From assembly GCA_029013165.1 (NCBI GenBank), contig JAQXMV010000024.1, forward strand, positions 1-9,589: a DNA stretch of 9,589 bases. The letters run 5' to 3'. Positions 1 to 6,701 of the stretch are shown here, one piece after another. The notes below the pieces were generated by a model. The model ran no database searches. It worked only from the letters and a program-made list of their open reading frames with translations, and was not told the DNA's origin. The position numbers and the translations under genes were made by a program. How positions within the stretch are numbered: position 1 is the stretch's first letter; the number at the start of each line of letters is the position of its first letter. The stretch is from Oscillospiraceae bacterium (GTDB lineage: Bacteria; Bacillota; Clostridia; Oscillospirales; Acutalibacteraceae).

Positions 1-237
1 GATTTACGAGCATTTTAACGCAGAATGGGCGGAAATACGCCGAATAAAAAACGGATTAGAATTTATTTGTGTCACCCTATGGTACTCCAAGCGAGAAAAA
101 ACGGCAAGATAGTGATTTTCAGCTCCATGGTTCGATGCCATGGAGCTGAAAGGAAAAATTAAAGCAGATGCATTATTTAAACGGATATTTTCTGTTAATC
201 ATCACTATGCGCTCGGGCGCATTTATCGACAGTCTAT
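1..237. other. AT-rich intergenic stretch without a supportable gene
   Basis: No convincing gene is visible here. On the plus strand a frame open from position 2 ends at TAG 110-112; it could be the last 36 codons of a gene entering from the left, but I recognise nothing in it. On the minus strand a 45-codon ORF runs from 141 to 4 without a ribosome binding site. The stretch contains a 14-bp inverted repeat (117-151) and a small hairpin ATGCGC/GCGCAT at 207-222. It is more AT-rich than the genes to the right and looks like non-coding or repetitive DNA. The repetitive reading is inference only. Confidence 0.5.
117..151. repeat. Perfect 14-bp inverted repeat, 7-nt loop
   Basis: Left arm 117-130 (TTTCAGCTCCATGG) is the exact reverse complement of right arm 138-151, with loop TTCGATG between. 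No T-run follows on either strand, so it does not look like a normal Rho-independent terminator. It starts a few bases after the TAG at 110-112 and lies well beyond the end of the PRPP synthetase gene. It could be a hairpin-type dispersed repeat, a protein-binding site, or a terminator of unusual form. Confidence 0.7.
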
Positions 238-265
238 TGACGCCTAAGCAAGTGCTTAGGCGTCA
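238..265 (-). terminator. Hairpin directly after prs, probable terminator
   Basis: Arms 238-250 and 253-265 are perfect reverse complements (core GACGCCTAAGC/GCTTAGGCGTC). The hairpin begins only six bases beyond the stop codon of the PRPP synthetase gene, read on the minus strand, which is the usual place for a terminator or 3'-end-protecting stem. The sequence after it on the minus strand (AATAGACTG) has no real U-tract. Intrinsic termination is therefore likely from position and stem strength, but not proven. Confidence 0.55.
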
Positions 266-270
266 TGAAC

Positions 271-1467
271 TTATTTCAGGTTGTATTTTTCAATATAATC
301 GTTGATCTTCTGGATGGGATTGAGGAAAGGACTGACGGATCTGTCATGGTTCAGGGTGTCGATAATCAAGGCGACATACTTGGACAGGTCAACGGAATAG
401 TACCATTCCTTGCTGAGAAGCTCCGGGGTCTGATAGATCAGGTTGGTGGTGAATATCCGGTTGAAGAGACCCTCGGCATAGGCTTTGTCAAAGCGCTCAA
501 GACCGGAGGTGAAAAGTCCGAAAGAGGAGAAAACGAAGATTCTTTTTGCTTTCAGGTTTTTGAGCTGTCTGCACACATCAATGATGGAGTCGCCGCTGGA
601 GATCATATCGTCAACCACGATAACATCTTTGCCCTCGACATTGTCGCCGAGAAATTCATGGGAGATGATGGGGTTTCTGCCGTCCACCACGGTGGTGTAG
701 TCTCTTCTCTTGTAGAACATGCCGAGCTCTACGCCGAGAACCTGAGAATAATAAACGCATCGACCCATGCCGCCCTCGTCAGGTGAAATCATCATGGTAT
801 TCTGGGGGTTGAATTTGATGTCGTTGTTCAGGCTTTTGGCAATAGCCTTGATCATCTGATAGGTGGGCGATACGCTCTCAAAGCCGATGCGGATGGAGTT
901 CTGAACTCTCGGGTCGTGGGCGTCAAAGGTGATGATGTTGCTGACACCCATGTTTTCCAGCTCCTGCAGGGCCAGTGCGCAGTCGAGGGATTCTCTTGCG
1001 GAGCGTTTGTGCTGTCTGCCCTCATAAAGCATGGGCATGACGACGGTGATTCTCTTTGCTTTGCCGGCACAGGCGGAAATAACTCTTTTCAGGTCGGCGA
1101 AGTGATCGTCGGGACTCATGGGTATCATTAGCGGATTGCCGTCGGCGTCCTTGAGGTCATACATCTTATATTTCACGCTGTAATTGAAGCAGTCGGAAAT
1201 GATGAAAAGGTCATATCCTCTGATGGATTCGTTGATAACACCCTTGCCCTCACCGGTGGCAAAACGCGGAAAATTGGCGTCGAGGAGATAGGAATCTCTG
1301 TGATAGCCCTTGAGATGCAGACTGCTTTCCAGCTCGTCAACATATTTGGCGCGGCATTCAACAATCTGGTCGCTGATTTTTTTTGCGAATTCCTCGCAAC
1401 CTCTCATGGCAATAATGCCAAGACGGCCCTGCGGAATCGTGTCGAGATATTCACTGAATGTAGACAT
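271..1467 (-). CDS. prs: Ribose-phosphate pyrophosphokinase (PRPP synthetase), long clostridial form
   Basis: This enzyme makes phosphoribosyl pyrophosphate from ribose 5-phosphate and ATP, the precursor for purines, pyrimidines, NAD, His and Trp, and acts in the cytosol. Visible family motifs, numbered from the ATG at 1467: the RQHKRSARES stretch (about 150-159), DAHDPRVQNS (about 182-191, matching the DLHA-x-QIQ region), the catalytic flexible loop KRRDYTTVVDGR (about 253-264) and the PRPP-binding loop DVIVVDDMISSGDS (about 281-294). The protein is about 398 residues, while classical Prs is about 315; the extra length is at both ends. A TTG at 1482 would add five residues, but the ATG at 1467 has a GGGGG ribosome site 8 nt upstream and is preferred. 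It lies 175 bp after the metal exporter gene on the same strand and probably has its own promoter. The family call is firm. Confidence 0.93.
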   Translation of the reverse strand: MSTFSEYLDTIPQGRLGIIAMRGCEEFAKKISDQIVECRAKYVDELESSLHLKGYHRDSYLLDANFPRFATGEGKGVINESIRGYDLFIISDCFNYSVKYKMYDLKDADGNPLMIPMSPDDHFADLKRVISACAGKAKRITVVMPMLYEGRQHKRSARESLDCALALQELENMGVSNIITFDAHDPRVQNSIRIGFESVSPTYQMIKAIAKSLNNDIKFNPQNTMMISPDEGGMGRCVYYSQVLGVELGMFYKRRDYTTVVDGRNPIISHEFLGDNVEGKDVIVVDDMISSGDSIIDVCRQLKNLKAKRIFVFSSFGLFTSGLERFDKAYAEGLFNRIFTTNLIYQTPELLSKEWYYSVDLSKYVALIIDTLNHDRSVSPFLNPIQKINDYIEKYNLK

Positions 1468-1528
1468 AAAATTTACCCCCAAAATTTAACTTCATTCCCG
1501 CCCTCCGGACGAAAATCTCTTACTATAT

Positions 1529-1556
1529 ATTCTACAGTATTCTGCAAAGTTTGCAA
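1529..1556 (-). promoter_or_regulatory. Candidate promoter for prs
   Basis: Read on the minus strand, TTGCAA (1551-1556) and TAGAAT (1529-1534) are separated by 16 nt, a reasonable but not perfect sigma-70 pair. The predicted transcript would start around 1522 and leave a leader of about 55 nt before the ATG at 1467. I see no terminator between the exporter stop (1643) and this point, so read-through from upstream is also possible. Confidence 0.4.
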
Positions 1557-1642
1557 GGGTTTTGACAATTTCCGACTATAAAATAATGAACGGCATTTCC
1601 ACAATATTTTGTGCATTTTTACAAAATCGGCCGAAGATAGTC

Positions 1643-2809
1643 TTAAATATAGCAGTTGTCTACGGTGATGACAAGATAGTAGTTTTCGTTGATTTTTTTG
1701 ATTTCGCTGTTGATCTTTTCGATCAGTTCCTTTTCGCTGAGACGGAAGCCGAAAGGCACCACCACATCAAAGATCAGGTTCGTGTGGGTGTTGCCCTCGA
1801 CGACTCTGAAATCGTGCATATTCAGCTCCGAATCAATATCTTTGATCACCTTATGTACCATTTCATAGTATTTGTTGACGGTTTCGTTATTGGTGACAAT
1901 GGGATCCATGTGAATCACAAGCTCTATGCCGAATCTATCCTTGACATTTTTTTCGATCATGTCAATGGTGTCGTGAATTTTGATGATGTCATCATCACTG
2001 GATATTTCGGTGTGAACCGTGGCAAAGGTGCGGGAGGCGCCGTAGGAATGAATGACCAGATCATGTATGCCGAGGATCTCCTCATGAGACATGATGAAAT
2101 CCACCAGCTCGTCAACCATTTCCTTTGACGGAGGGGCGCCGAGGATAATGCCGATGGATTCTTTGAGAATACCGAAGCCGGAATAAAGAATGAAGAGGGA
2201 GACCAGAATTCCCATGTAACCGTCTAAGGGGAAGCTGATGAATTTGGAGAGAATGAGGGAAATCAGCGTCACCGAGGTCGCCGTGATGTCTCCGATACTG
2301 TCGGTAACGACGGCGGACATGACAGGGGACTCGATTTTTTTGCCGAGCTTGTGATTGAAATAGGCCAGCCAGACCTTGCCGAGAATGGACATGACCAGAA
2401 CAATCACCGCCGGAATGGAGAAAACAACGGCTTCGGGATTTTTGATCTTGCCGATGGAGGACTTGATCAGTTCATAGCCCATCAGCTCGACGAGAAAGCC
2501 CACAATCAGCGCCGCCACATATTCGATTCTGCCGTGACCGAAAGGATGCTCCTTGTCCGGCTTTCTGTTCGCCATTTTGAAGCCGGCCAGGGTGATGATG
2601 CAGGAGGTCGCGTCGGTCAGGTTGTTGGTTGCGTCGGCGGTGATGGCAATGCTGTTGGTGATAACGCCGATGAGATATTTGCCGGCCGAAAGGAGAATAT
2701 TCAGGACGATGCCCGTGACGCTGCTGAGCATTCCGTATCGCTCTCTGACAACGGCACTTTTAATGTTTTCCGAATCTTTTATAAAAAGTTTTACCAATAG
2801 TTCTGACAT
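1643..2809 (-). CDS. Cation diffusion facilitator (CDF) metal exporter, Mn-type motif
   Basis: This is a membrane antiporter that moves divalent metal ions out of the cytoplasm in exchange for protons. Membrane segments fill residues about 28-220, and the family marker HPFGHGR is at 88-94. Aligned by that marker, the transport-site residues are N62/D66 in TM2 (NNLTD) and D170/D174 in TM5 (DSIGD). This Asn-Asp/Asp-Asp pattern is associated with manganese exporters such as streptococcal MntE, whereas zinc exporters carry His in TM5. After the usual cytoplasmic domain (about 225-303) there is an extra region (about 315-388) that resembles a second copy of it. The ATG at 2809 has GGAG 8 nt upstream. 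The gene starts 20 bp after the MscS-type channel gene, so the two form an operon. The family is sure; Mn as substrate is inference. Confidence 0.92.
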   Translation of the reverse strand: MSELLVKLFIKDSENIKSAVVRERYGMLSSVTGIVLNILLSAGKYLIGVITNSIAITADATNNLTDATSCIITLAGFKMANRKPDKEHPFGHGRIEYVAALIVGFLVELMGYELIKSSIGKIKNPEAVVFSIPAVIVLVMSILGKVWLAYFNHKLGKKIESPVMSAVVTDSIGDITATSVTLISLILSKFISFPLDGYMGILVSLFILYSGFGILKESIGIILGAPPSKEMVDELVDFIMSHEEILGIHDLVIHSYGASRTFATVHTEISSDDDIIKIHDTIDMIEKNVKDRFGIELVIHMDPIVTNNETVNKYYEMVHKVIKDIDSELNMHDFRVVEGNTHTNLIFDVVVPFGFRLSEKELIEKINSEIKKINENYYLVITVDNCYI

Positions 2810-2829
2810 AAATTCATCTCCAGACTAAC

Positions 2830-3774
2830 TTATTTACCGCTGATGACATGAACATCAAGCTGATTGAAGGGAATGGATATGGCGTTGCGGTCCAGGGCGA
2901 TTTTGACCTGCTCCTGCATGGAGTGATAGGCGTCCCAGTATTTGTCGACGCTGCACCAGATTTTCGCGATGAGGTTGATGCTGCTGGATTCATGGGAATT
3001 GACATATACCTGGGGTTCGGGATCGGAGAGAATAAATTCATTGTGCAGTGCCGTCTGACGGATCACATCTTTGGCCTTGGTGATGTCATCGCTGTAGCTG
3101 ATGGAAAAGATCAGATCCAGCCGGCGTTTGCCCTCGGCGGTGTAATTGATGATGTGATTGGAGGTGATGTGGGAGTTGGGGATAATGATCCGCTTGTTGT
3201 CCGGGGTGATGATCACGGTGTTCATGAAGCGGATATCGGCAACATTGCCGGAAACACCGTTTAATTCTACGAAGTCGCCGGTTTTAAAGGGCCGGTTCAT
3301 CAGGATCTGTATGCCGCTGGCAAACTGGGCGACGCTGGCCTGCAGGCCGAGACCGGCGGTTACACCGGCGGCGCCGATGGCGGCGATCACAGAGCCGACA
3401 TTGATGAACATGGAGAGTGCCGAAAGGACAAAGGTCAGCTTAATGGCCGCGCAGACAATGCGCCTGATGAAATTATAGACAGAGGGGTCGACGCCTCTTG
3501 CGCTCATGGTCTTTGTGATGAGCTTTGCCACGAGCTTCGAGAGCAGAACGCCGATAATAATCAGCGAGGCGGCAAGAATAAGGGTAGGGATTTTTTCGAT
3601 GAGCTTATTGACAATATCCAGTTCCTCCCACCAGGAAACGATATTGCTTGCGGCCTGAGAGGGATCCACAAACTGACCGTTTTCATCCAGAAGAACATTG
3701 CTGGTGGTGGTGGCGTCGGTGAGGGTTTCGCCGGTTGTGATATCCATAACGAGACTTTGCAGCAGACTTTTCAT
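2830..3774 (-). CDS. mscS: MscS-family small-conductance mechanosensitive channel
   Basis: This channel opens under membrane tension to release solutes during hypo-osmotic shock. The protein has 314 residues against 286 in E. coli MscS. TM segments are visible at about 62-85 and 104-124, and the pore-lining TM3 at about 127-160 is rich in Gly/Ala (AAIGAAGVTAGLGLQASVAQ) and followed by the conserved MNRPFKTGD. The beta domain (about 165-210, with IIIPNSHI) and the C-terminal alpha/beta domain ending in ISIPFNQLDVHV match the family pattern. The first 55 residues are polar and acidic with a WWEEL segment, and have no counterpart in the usual start of the family; M10 is a possible alternative start. 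AAGGAGGT lies 10 nt before the ATG at 3774, which supports the longer form. It is the first gene of an operon with the metal exporter. Confidence 0.94.
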   Translation of the reverse strand: MKSLLQSLVMDITTGETLTDATTTSNVLLDENGQFVDPSQAASNIVSWWEELDIVNKLIEKIPTLILAASLIIIGVLLSKLVAKLITKTMSARGVDPSVYNFIRRIVCAAIKLTFVLSALSMFINVGSVIAAIGAAGVTAGLGLQASVAQFASGIQILMNRPFKTGDFVELNGVSGNVADIRFMNTVIITPDNKRIIIPNSHITSNHIINYTAEGKRRLDLIFSISYSDDITKAKDVIRQTALHNEFILSDPEPQVYVNSHESSSINLIAKIWCSVDKYWDAYHSMQEQVKIALDRNAISIPFNQLDVHVISGK

Positions 3775-3806
3775 GTTATTAAAGACCTCCTTAAATTTTC
3801 CGGAAT

Positions 3807-3835
3807 ATCATAGCACATTTTGTCACGGTTTTCAA
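3807..3835 (-). promoter_or_regulatory. Promoter of the mscS-exporter operon
   Basis: On the minus strand, TTGAAA (3830-3835) and TATGAT (3807-3812) are 17 nt apart, and TG precedes the -10 box with one base between (extended -10). Predicted transcription starts near 3800, giving a short leader of about 26 nt that contains the AAGGAGGT ribosome site. Its -35 box is only 31 bp from the -35 box of the divergent ABC-importer promoter. Confidence 0.7.
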
Positions 3836-3850
3836 TAATTTGCATGAATT

Positions 3851-3866
3851 GTTAGTTTCGCTTAAC
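3851..3866. promoter_or_regulatory. Candidate operator dyad between the divergent promoters
   Basis: GTTA at 3851-3854 and TAAC at 3863-3866 form an inverted repeat with an 8-bp spacer. It lies directly beside the -35 box of the ABC importer promoter and between the two divergent promoters, a natural place for a metal-dependent repressor (Zur, MntR or AdcR type). The arms are short, and I cannot match the sequence with confidence to a known operator. The regulator is not encoded in this window. Confidence 0.25.
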
Positions 3867-3894
3867 TTGACAAATTTTAAAAAGACGGTATAAT
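3867..3894 (+). promoter_or_regulatory. Consensus promoter of the metal ABC operon
   Basis: TTGACA (3867-3872) and TATAAT (3889-3894) are both perfect consensus hexamers, with a 16-nt spacer. The transcript would start near 3901 and have a leader of about 88 nt before the ATPase ATG at 3989. A promoter this strong in front of a metal importer normally needs repression when metal is plentiful, which fits an operator close by. Confidence 0.85.
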
Positions 3895-3988
3895 TTTAAT
3901 TTATGAAAGTGTTTCTATATGATCACTCTTTTGGTGAAAAAATGGATAATATATTTATTGTATTTAAATCGTTCAGGAGGTATGGAAG

Positions 3989-4696
3989 ATGTCGCTGATC
4001 AGCTGCAAAAATGTCTGCTTAAAATATGAGAATACCTGCGTTGTCAGCGATCTTTCCTTTGAGGTGGAGGCCGGTGACTATCTGTGCATCGTCGGAGAAA
4101 ACGGAAGCGGAAAAAGCACGCTGATCAAAGCCATTCTGGGACTGAAAGAAACAGCCTCGGGACATCTGCACATGGGGGAGGGCCTCACGGGCAAACAGAT
4201 CGGTTATCTTCCCCAGCAGACCACAGCGCAGAAGGATTTTCCCGCCAGCGTCTATGAAGTGGTGCTTTCAGGCTGTCTTGCCGGTAAAAACGGCAGGATA
4301 TTTTATTCCTCCGAGCAGAAAAAGCTGGCGCGGGAGAACATGGAAAAGCTGGATATCCTATCCATGAAAGACCGGTGCTATCGGGAGCTTTCCGGCGGCC
4401 AGCAGCAGAGAGTACTGCTGGCAAGAGCACTGTGCGCGACGAAAAAAATGCTTCTGCTCGATGAGCCGGTCAACGGGCTGGATCCCCTTGTTACCGCCGA
4501 TTTCTATTCGATTATCCGAAAGCTCAATGCCGAGGGCATAACTGTGATTATGGTTTCCCATGACCTTTATGCCGCAGTGAATCATGCGGATCATATTCTG
4601 CATCTCAGCCGCGGCGGCAGTTTTTTCGGCACCACGGAGGATTATAAGAAAAGTGATATATTCAAAATGTTTTCGGGAGGCGATATGAGTGACTGA
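3989..4696 (+). CDS. Metal ABC transporter ATP-binding protein (ZnuC/MntB type)
   Basis: This is the ATPase subunit that powers import of a divalent metal (zinc or manganese) through the permease encoded next. All ABC motifs are present in its 235 residues: Walker A GENGSGKST (36-44), Q-loop in YLPQQ (73-77), signature LSGGQ (134-138), Walker B KMLLLDEP with catalytic E159, and the switch H191 in VSHDL. The YLPQQ form and the length fit the metal-chelate ATPase group. AGGAGG lies 8 nt before the ATG. The stop codon overlaps the start of the permease gene by 8 nt, which implies translational coupling. Zinc versus manganese cannot be decided from this subunit. Confidence 0.95.
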   Translation: MSLISCKNVCLKYENTCVVSDLSFEVEAGDYLCIVGENGSGKSTLIKAILGLKETASGHLHMGEGLTGKQIGYLPQQTTAQKDFPASVYEVVLSGCLAGKNGRIFYSSEQKKLARENMEKLDILSMKDRCYRELSGGQQQRVLLARALCATKKMLLLDEPVNGLDPLVTADFYSIIRKLNAEGITVIMVSHDLYAAVNHADHILHLSRGGSFFGTTEDYKKSDIFKMFSGGDMSD

Positions 4697-6476
4697 GGCC
4701 ATACAACTGCTCTTTTCCCAGCAGTTTCTTCTTCGCGCCCTGATCGTCGGTGTGCTCGTTTCCCTGTGCTGTGCGTTGCTTGGCGTCAGTCTGGTGCTCA
4801 AGCACTTCTCCATGATCGGTGACGGCTTATCCCATGTGGCTTTCGGCGCCATGGCGATTGCCTGTGCGGCGAATATCGCGCCGATTTATTTTGCCTTGCC
4901 CATTGTGATTATCTGTGCCTTTCTCCTGCTGAGGATCAGTGAAAAGGGCAAAATCAAGGGCGACGCCGCCATCGCTTTGCTCTCAACGGGTGCGCTGGCC
5001 CTGGGTGTGATGGTCACCTCCATGACCACGGGCATGAATATCGACATCTATAACTATATGTTCGGCAGTATCCTGACCATGAGCAGCGGCGATGTGGTGA
5101 TCAGTACGGTTCTCAGCATCGTGGTGATCCTGCTGTATGCGGTCTTTTATAATGAGATTTTTGCCGTTACCTTTGACGAGAGCTTTGCCAAGGCGACGGG
5201 AACCAAAGCCTCTTTCTATAATATGCTCATTGCGGCGCTGACGGCAGTGACGATTGTCATCGGTATGAAGATGATGGGTGCGCTGCTGATTTCGTCGCTG
5301 ATCATTTTCCCCACGGTGACTTCCATGCGCCTTTGCAAGAGCTTCCGCGGTGTGGTGCTTTGCAGTTCCCTGGTGTCGGTTTTCTGCTTTTTGACCGGAC
5401 TGATTTTTTCCATCGGCTATGAGGCGCCCACAGGCGCCAGCGTGGTCTGTGTGAATATGATCCTGCTGGCGGTTTTTTCTGCCGTTGCCGGCGTACTGTC
5501 GTCGAATCTCTCCGGAAAAACGAAAAAAGCTCTGACGGCACTGCTGTGTATCGTCTCCATCGGCGCTTTTGGCGCGATGCTTTGCTTCGGTTCGGTGCTG
5601 TCGGAAAAAGACAGCGGCAAGGTTTCTGTTGTCGCCACGACCTTTGCACCCTATGATTTTGCCCGTCAGATCGGCGGTGAGGAGGCGGAGGTTACTATGC
5701 TCCTTTCTCCCGGTATGGAAAGTCATACCTATGAGCCGACGCCGGGTGACATTATGAAAATCAGGGACTGCGATGTTTTTGTTTATGGCGGAGGAGAGTC
5801 CGAAAACTGGGTCGAGGAAATCCTGGAATCTCTTGATTCCTCGGTGAAAACGGTGAAAATGATGGACGCCGTGGAGCTTTATGAGGAGGAAACTGCCGAG
5901 GGCATGGAAACGGAAATCCACGGCGATGAAGAAGAGGAAGAAGAAACCGAATATGACGAGCATGTCTGGACTTCACCTCTCAATGCCGTGAAAATTGTCA
6001 GAGCCATCAGTGAGGCGATGATCGAAGCCGACGAAGAAAAGGCCGAGCTTTTTGAGGAGAACACAGAGCGATATATCAGTGAGCTGATGGATTTGGACAG
6101 AGAGTTTACGGCACTTTTTGCCGGCGGCGTCAGAACCCGTATCATTGTCGGAGACCGTTTCCCTCTGCGCTATTTTACCGAGAGGTACGCACTGGACTAT
6201 TATGCCGCTTTCCCCGGCTGTTCCGCCCAGACCGAGGCCAACCCGAAAACCATCGCCTTTCTGATTCAAAAGACCGAAGAGGAAAAAATACCCGTGGTAT
6301 TCAAGGTGGATCTCAGCAAGGGCAGTGTTGCCTACACCATCAGCGAGGCAACGGGCGCGAAAGTGGATACCCTTTATTCCTGTCATGTGATCTCCTCTGC
6401 GGATTTCGATGCCGGCGAGACTTACATCAGTCTGATGAGAAGAAATATGTCGGCTCTCTCGGCGGCAGTCAGCTAA
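4689..6476 (+). CDS. Metal ABC transporter permease fused to its substrate-binding protein
   Basis: Residues about 1-285 are a ZnuB/MntC-type permease: many membrane segments, with the family motifs MIGDGLSHVAFG (42-53) and MMGALLISSLIIFP (195-208). One more hydrophobic segment (about 280-302) leads straight into a cluster A-I (ZnuA/TroA-like) metal-binding protein (about 311-595). That segment would anchor the binding domain on the outer face instead of the usual lipid anchor. Probable metal ligands are H346 (SHTYEPTPGD), H425 (DEHVWTSPLN), D489 (VGDRFPLRYF) and H566 (YSCHVIS). The His-rich loop of zinc-binding ZnuA is replaced by an acidic run of Glu and Asp at about 413-424. The start is GTG 4689, with GGGAGG 8 nt upstream, overlapping the ATPase stop. 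The domains are in one intact frame, so the fusion is not a frameshift artefact in this sequence. Substrate is Zn or Mn. Confidence 0.93.
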   Translation: MTEAIQLLFSQQFLLRALIVGVLVSLCCALLGVSLVLKHFSMIGDGLSHVAFGAMAIACAANIAPIYFALPIVIICAFLLLRISEKGKIKGDAAIALLSTGALALGVMVTSMTTGMNIDIYNYMFGSILTMSSGDVVISTVLSIVVILLYAVFYNEIFAVTFDESFAKATGTKASFYNMLIAALTAVTIVIGMKMMGALLISSLIIFPTVTSMRLCKSFRGVVLCSSLVSVFCFLTGLIFSIGYEAPTGASVVCVNMILLAVFSAVAGVLSSNLSGKTKKALTALLCIVSIGAFGAMLCFGSVLSEKDSGKVSVVATTFAPYDFARQIGGEEAEVTMLLSPGMESHTYEPTPGDIMKIRDCDVFVYGGGESENWVEEILESLDSSVKTVKMMDAVELYEEETAEGMETEIHGDEEEEEETEYDEHVWTSPLNAVKIVRAISEAMIEADEEKAELFEENTERYISELMDLDREFTALFAGGVRTRIIVGDRFPLRYFTERYALDYYAAFPGCSAQTEANPKTIAFLIQKTEEEKIPVVFKVDLSKGSVAYTISEATGAKVDTLYSCHVISSADFDAGETYISLMRRNMSALSAAVS

Positions 6477-6487
6477 AAGCCATTTTT

Positions 6488-6527
6488 CACCGGCAGGCGT
6501 TTTCGGACGCGCTGTCGGTGCTTTTTT
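6488..6527 (+). terminator. Rho-independent terminator of the metal ABC operon
   Basis: CACCGGCAG (6488-6496) pairs with CTGTCGGTG (6512-6520) with one G-U pair, extended by a GCG/CGC inner stem, and is followed by CTTTTTT (6521-6527). It lies 11 bp after the stop codon of the fusion gene, so the ABC operon ends here with two genes. Confidence 0.9.
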
Positions 6528-6588
6528 GTCAAAGGGAGTAATATTCCGGAAAAATTTAGATAAATATAATAATACTTTTCAAAAATAC

Positions 6589-6623
6589 TTTATTTTTATG
6601 GTTATATGTGCTATAATATAACC
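6589..6623 (+). promoter_or_regulatory. hpf promoter with overlapping 8-bp-arm palindrome
   Basis: TATAAT at 6612-6617 is preceded by TG plus one base (extended -10); the -35 box at the right distance (TTTATT, 6589-6594) is poor, as is common for extended -10 promoters. A perfect inverted repeat, GGTTATAT (6600-6607) and ATATAACC (6616-6623) with an 8-bp spacer, is centred on the -10 box. A protein bound there would block the polymerase. The leader is about 78 nt and holds a small stem CCGGA/TCCGG (6658-6670). Confidence 0.6.
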
Positions 6624-6701
6624 GCTGAAAGGGTTGCAGTAAATTCTCTTCGGCGAACCGGATGATCCGGAGGTATTTCTATAGGGAAAGGAGCTGACGA
6701 C

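Noticed and set aside
4..141. Minus-strand ORF of 45 codons within the edge region
   Set aside because: No ribosome binding site, starts inside the inverted repeat, and no recognisable protein features; kept only as part of the repeat observation.
1562..1585. Plus-strand TTGACA followed by an AT-rich stretch
   Set aside because: No -10 box at a proper distance, and the genes on both sides are read from the other strand, so there is nothing for it to drive.
3895..3988. Metal-sensing riboswitch in the ABC-operon leader
   Set aside because: Only a weak 4-bp stem is visible, with no pattern of the yybP-ykoY or NiCo classes.
4983..5963. Long minus-strand open frame (326 codons) opposite the fusion gene
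   Set aside because: Its composition is very rich in His, Arg, Gln and Gly without any domain, as expected for the antisense of a GC-rich membrane protein gene; the plus-strand gene is clearly the real one.
6528..6701. raiA-motif structured RNA, known upstream of hpf genes in some Firmicutes
   Set aside because: The transcribed leader is only about 78 nt if the promoter at 6612 is right, too short for that RNA, and I see only one small stem. A covariance-model search (Rfam raiA) would settle it.
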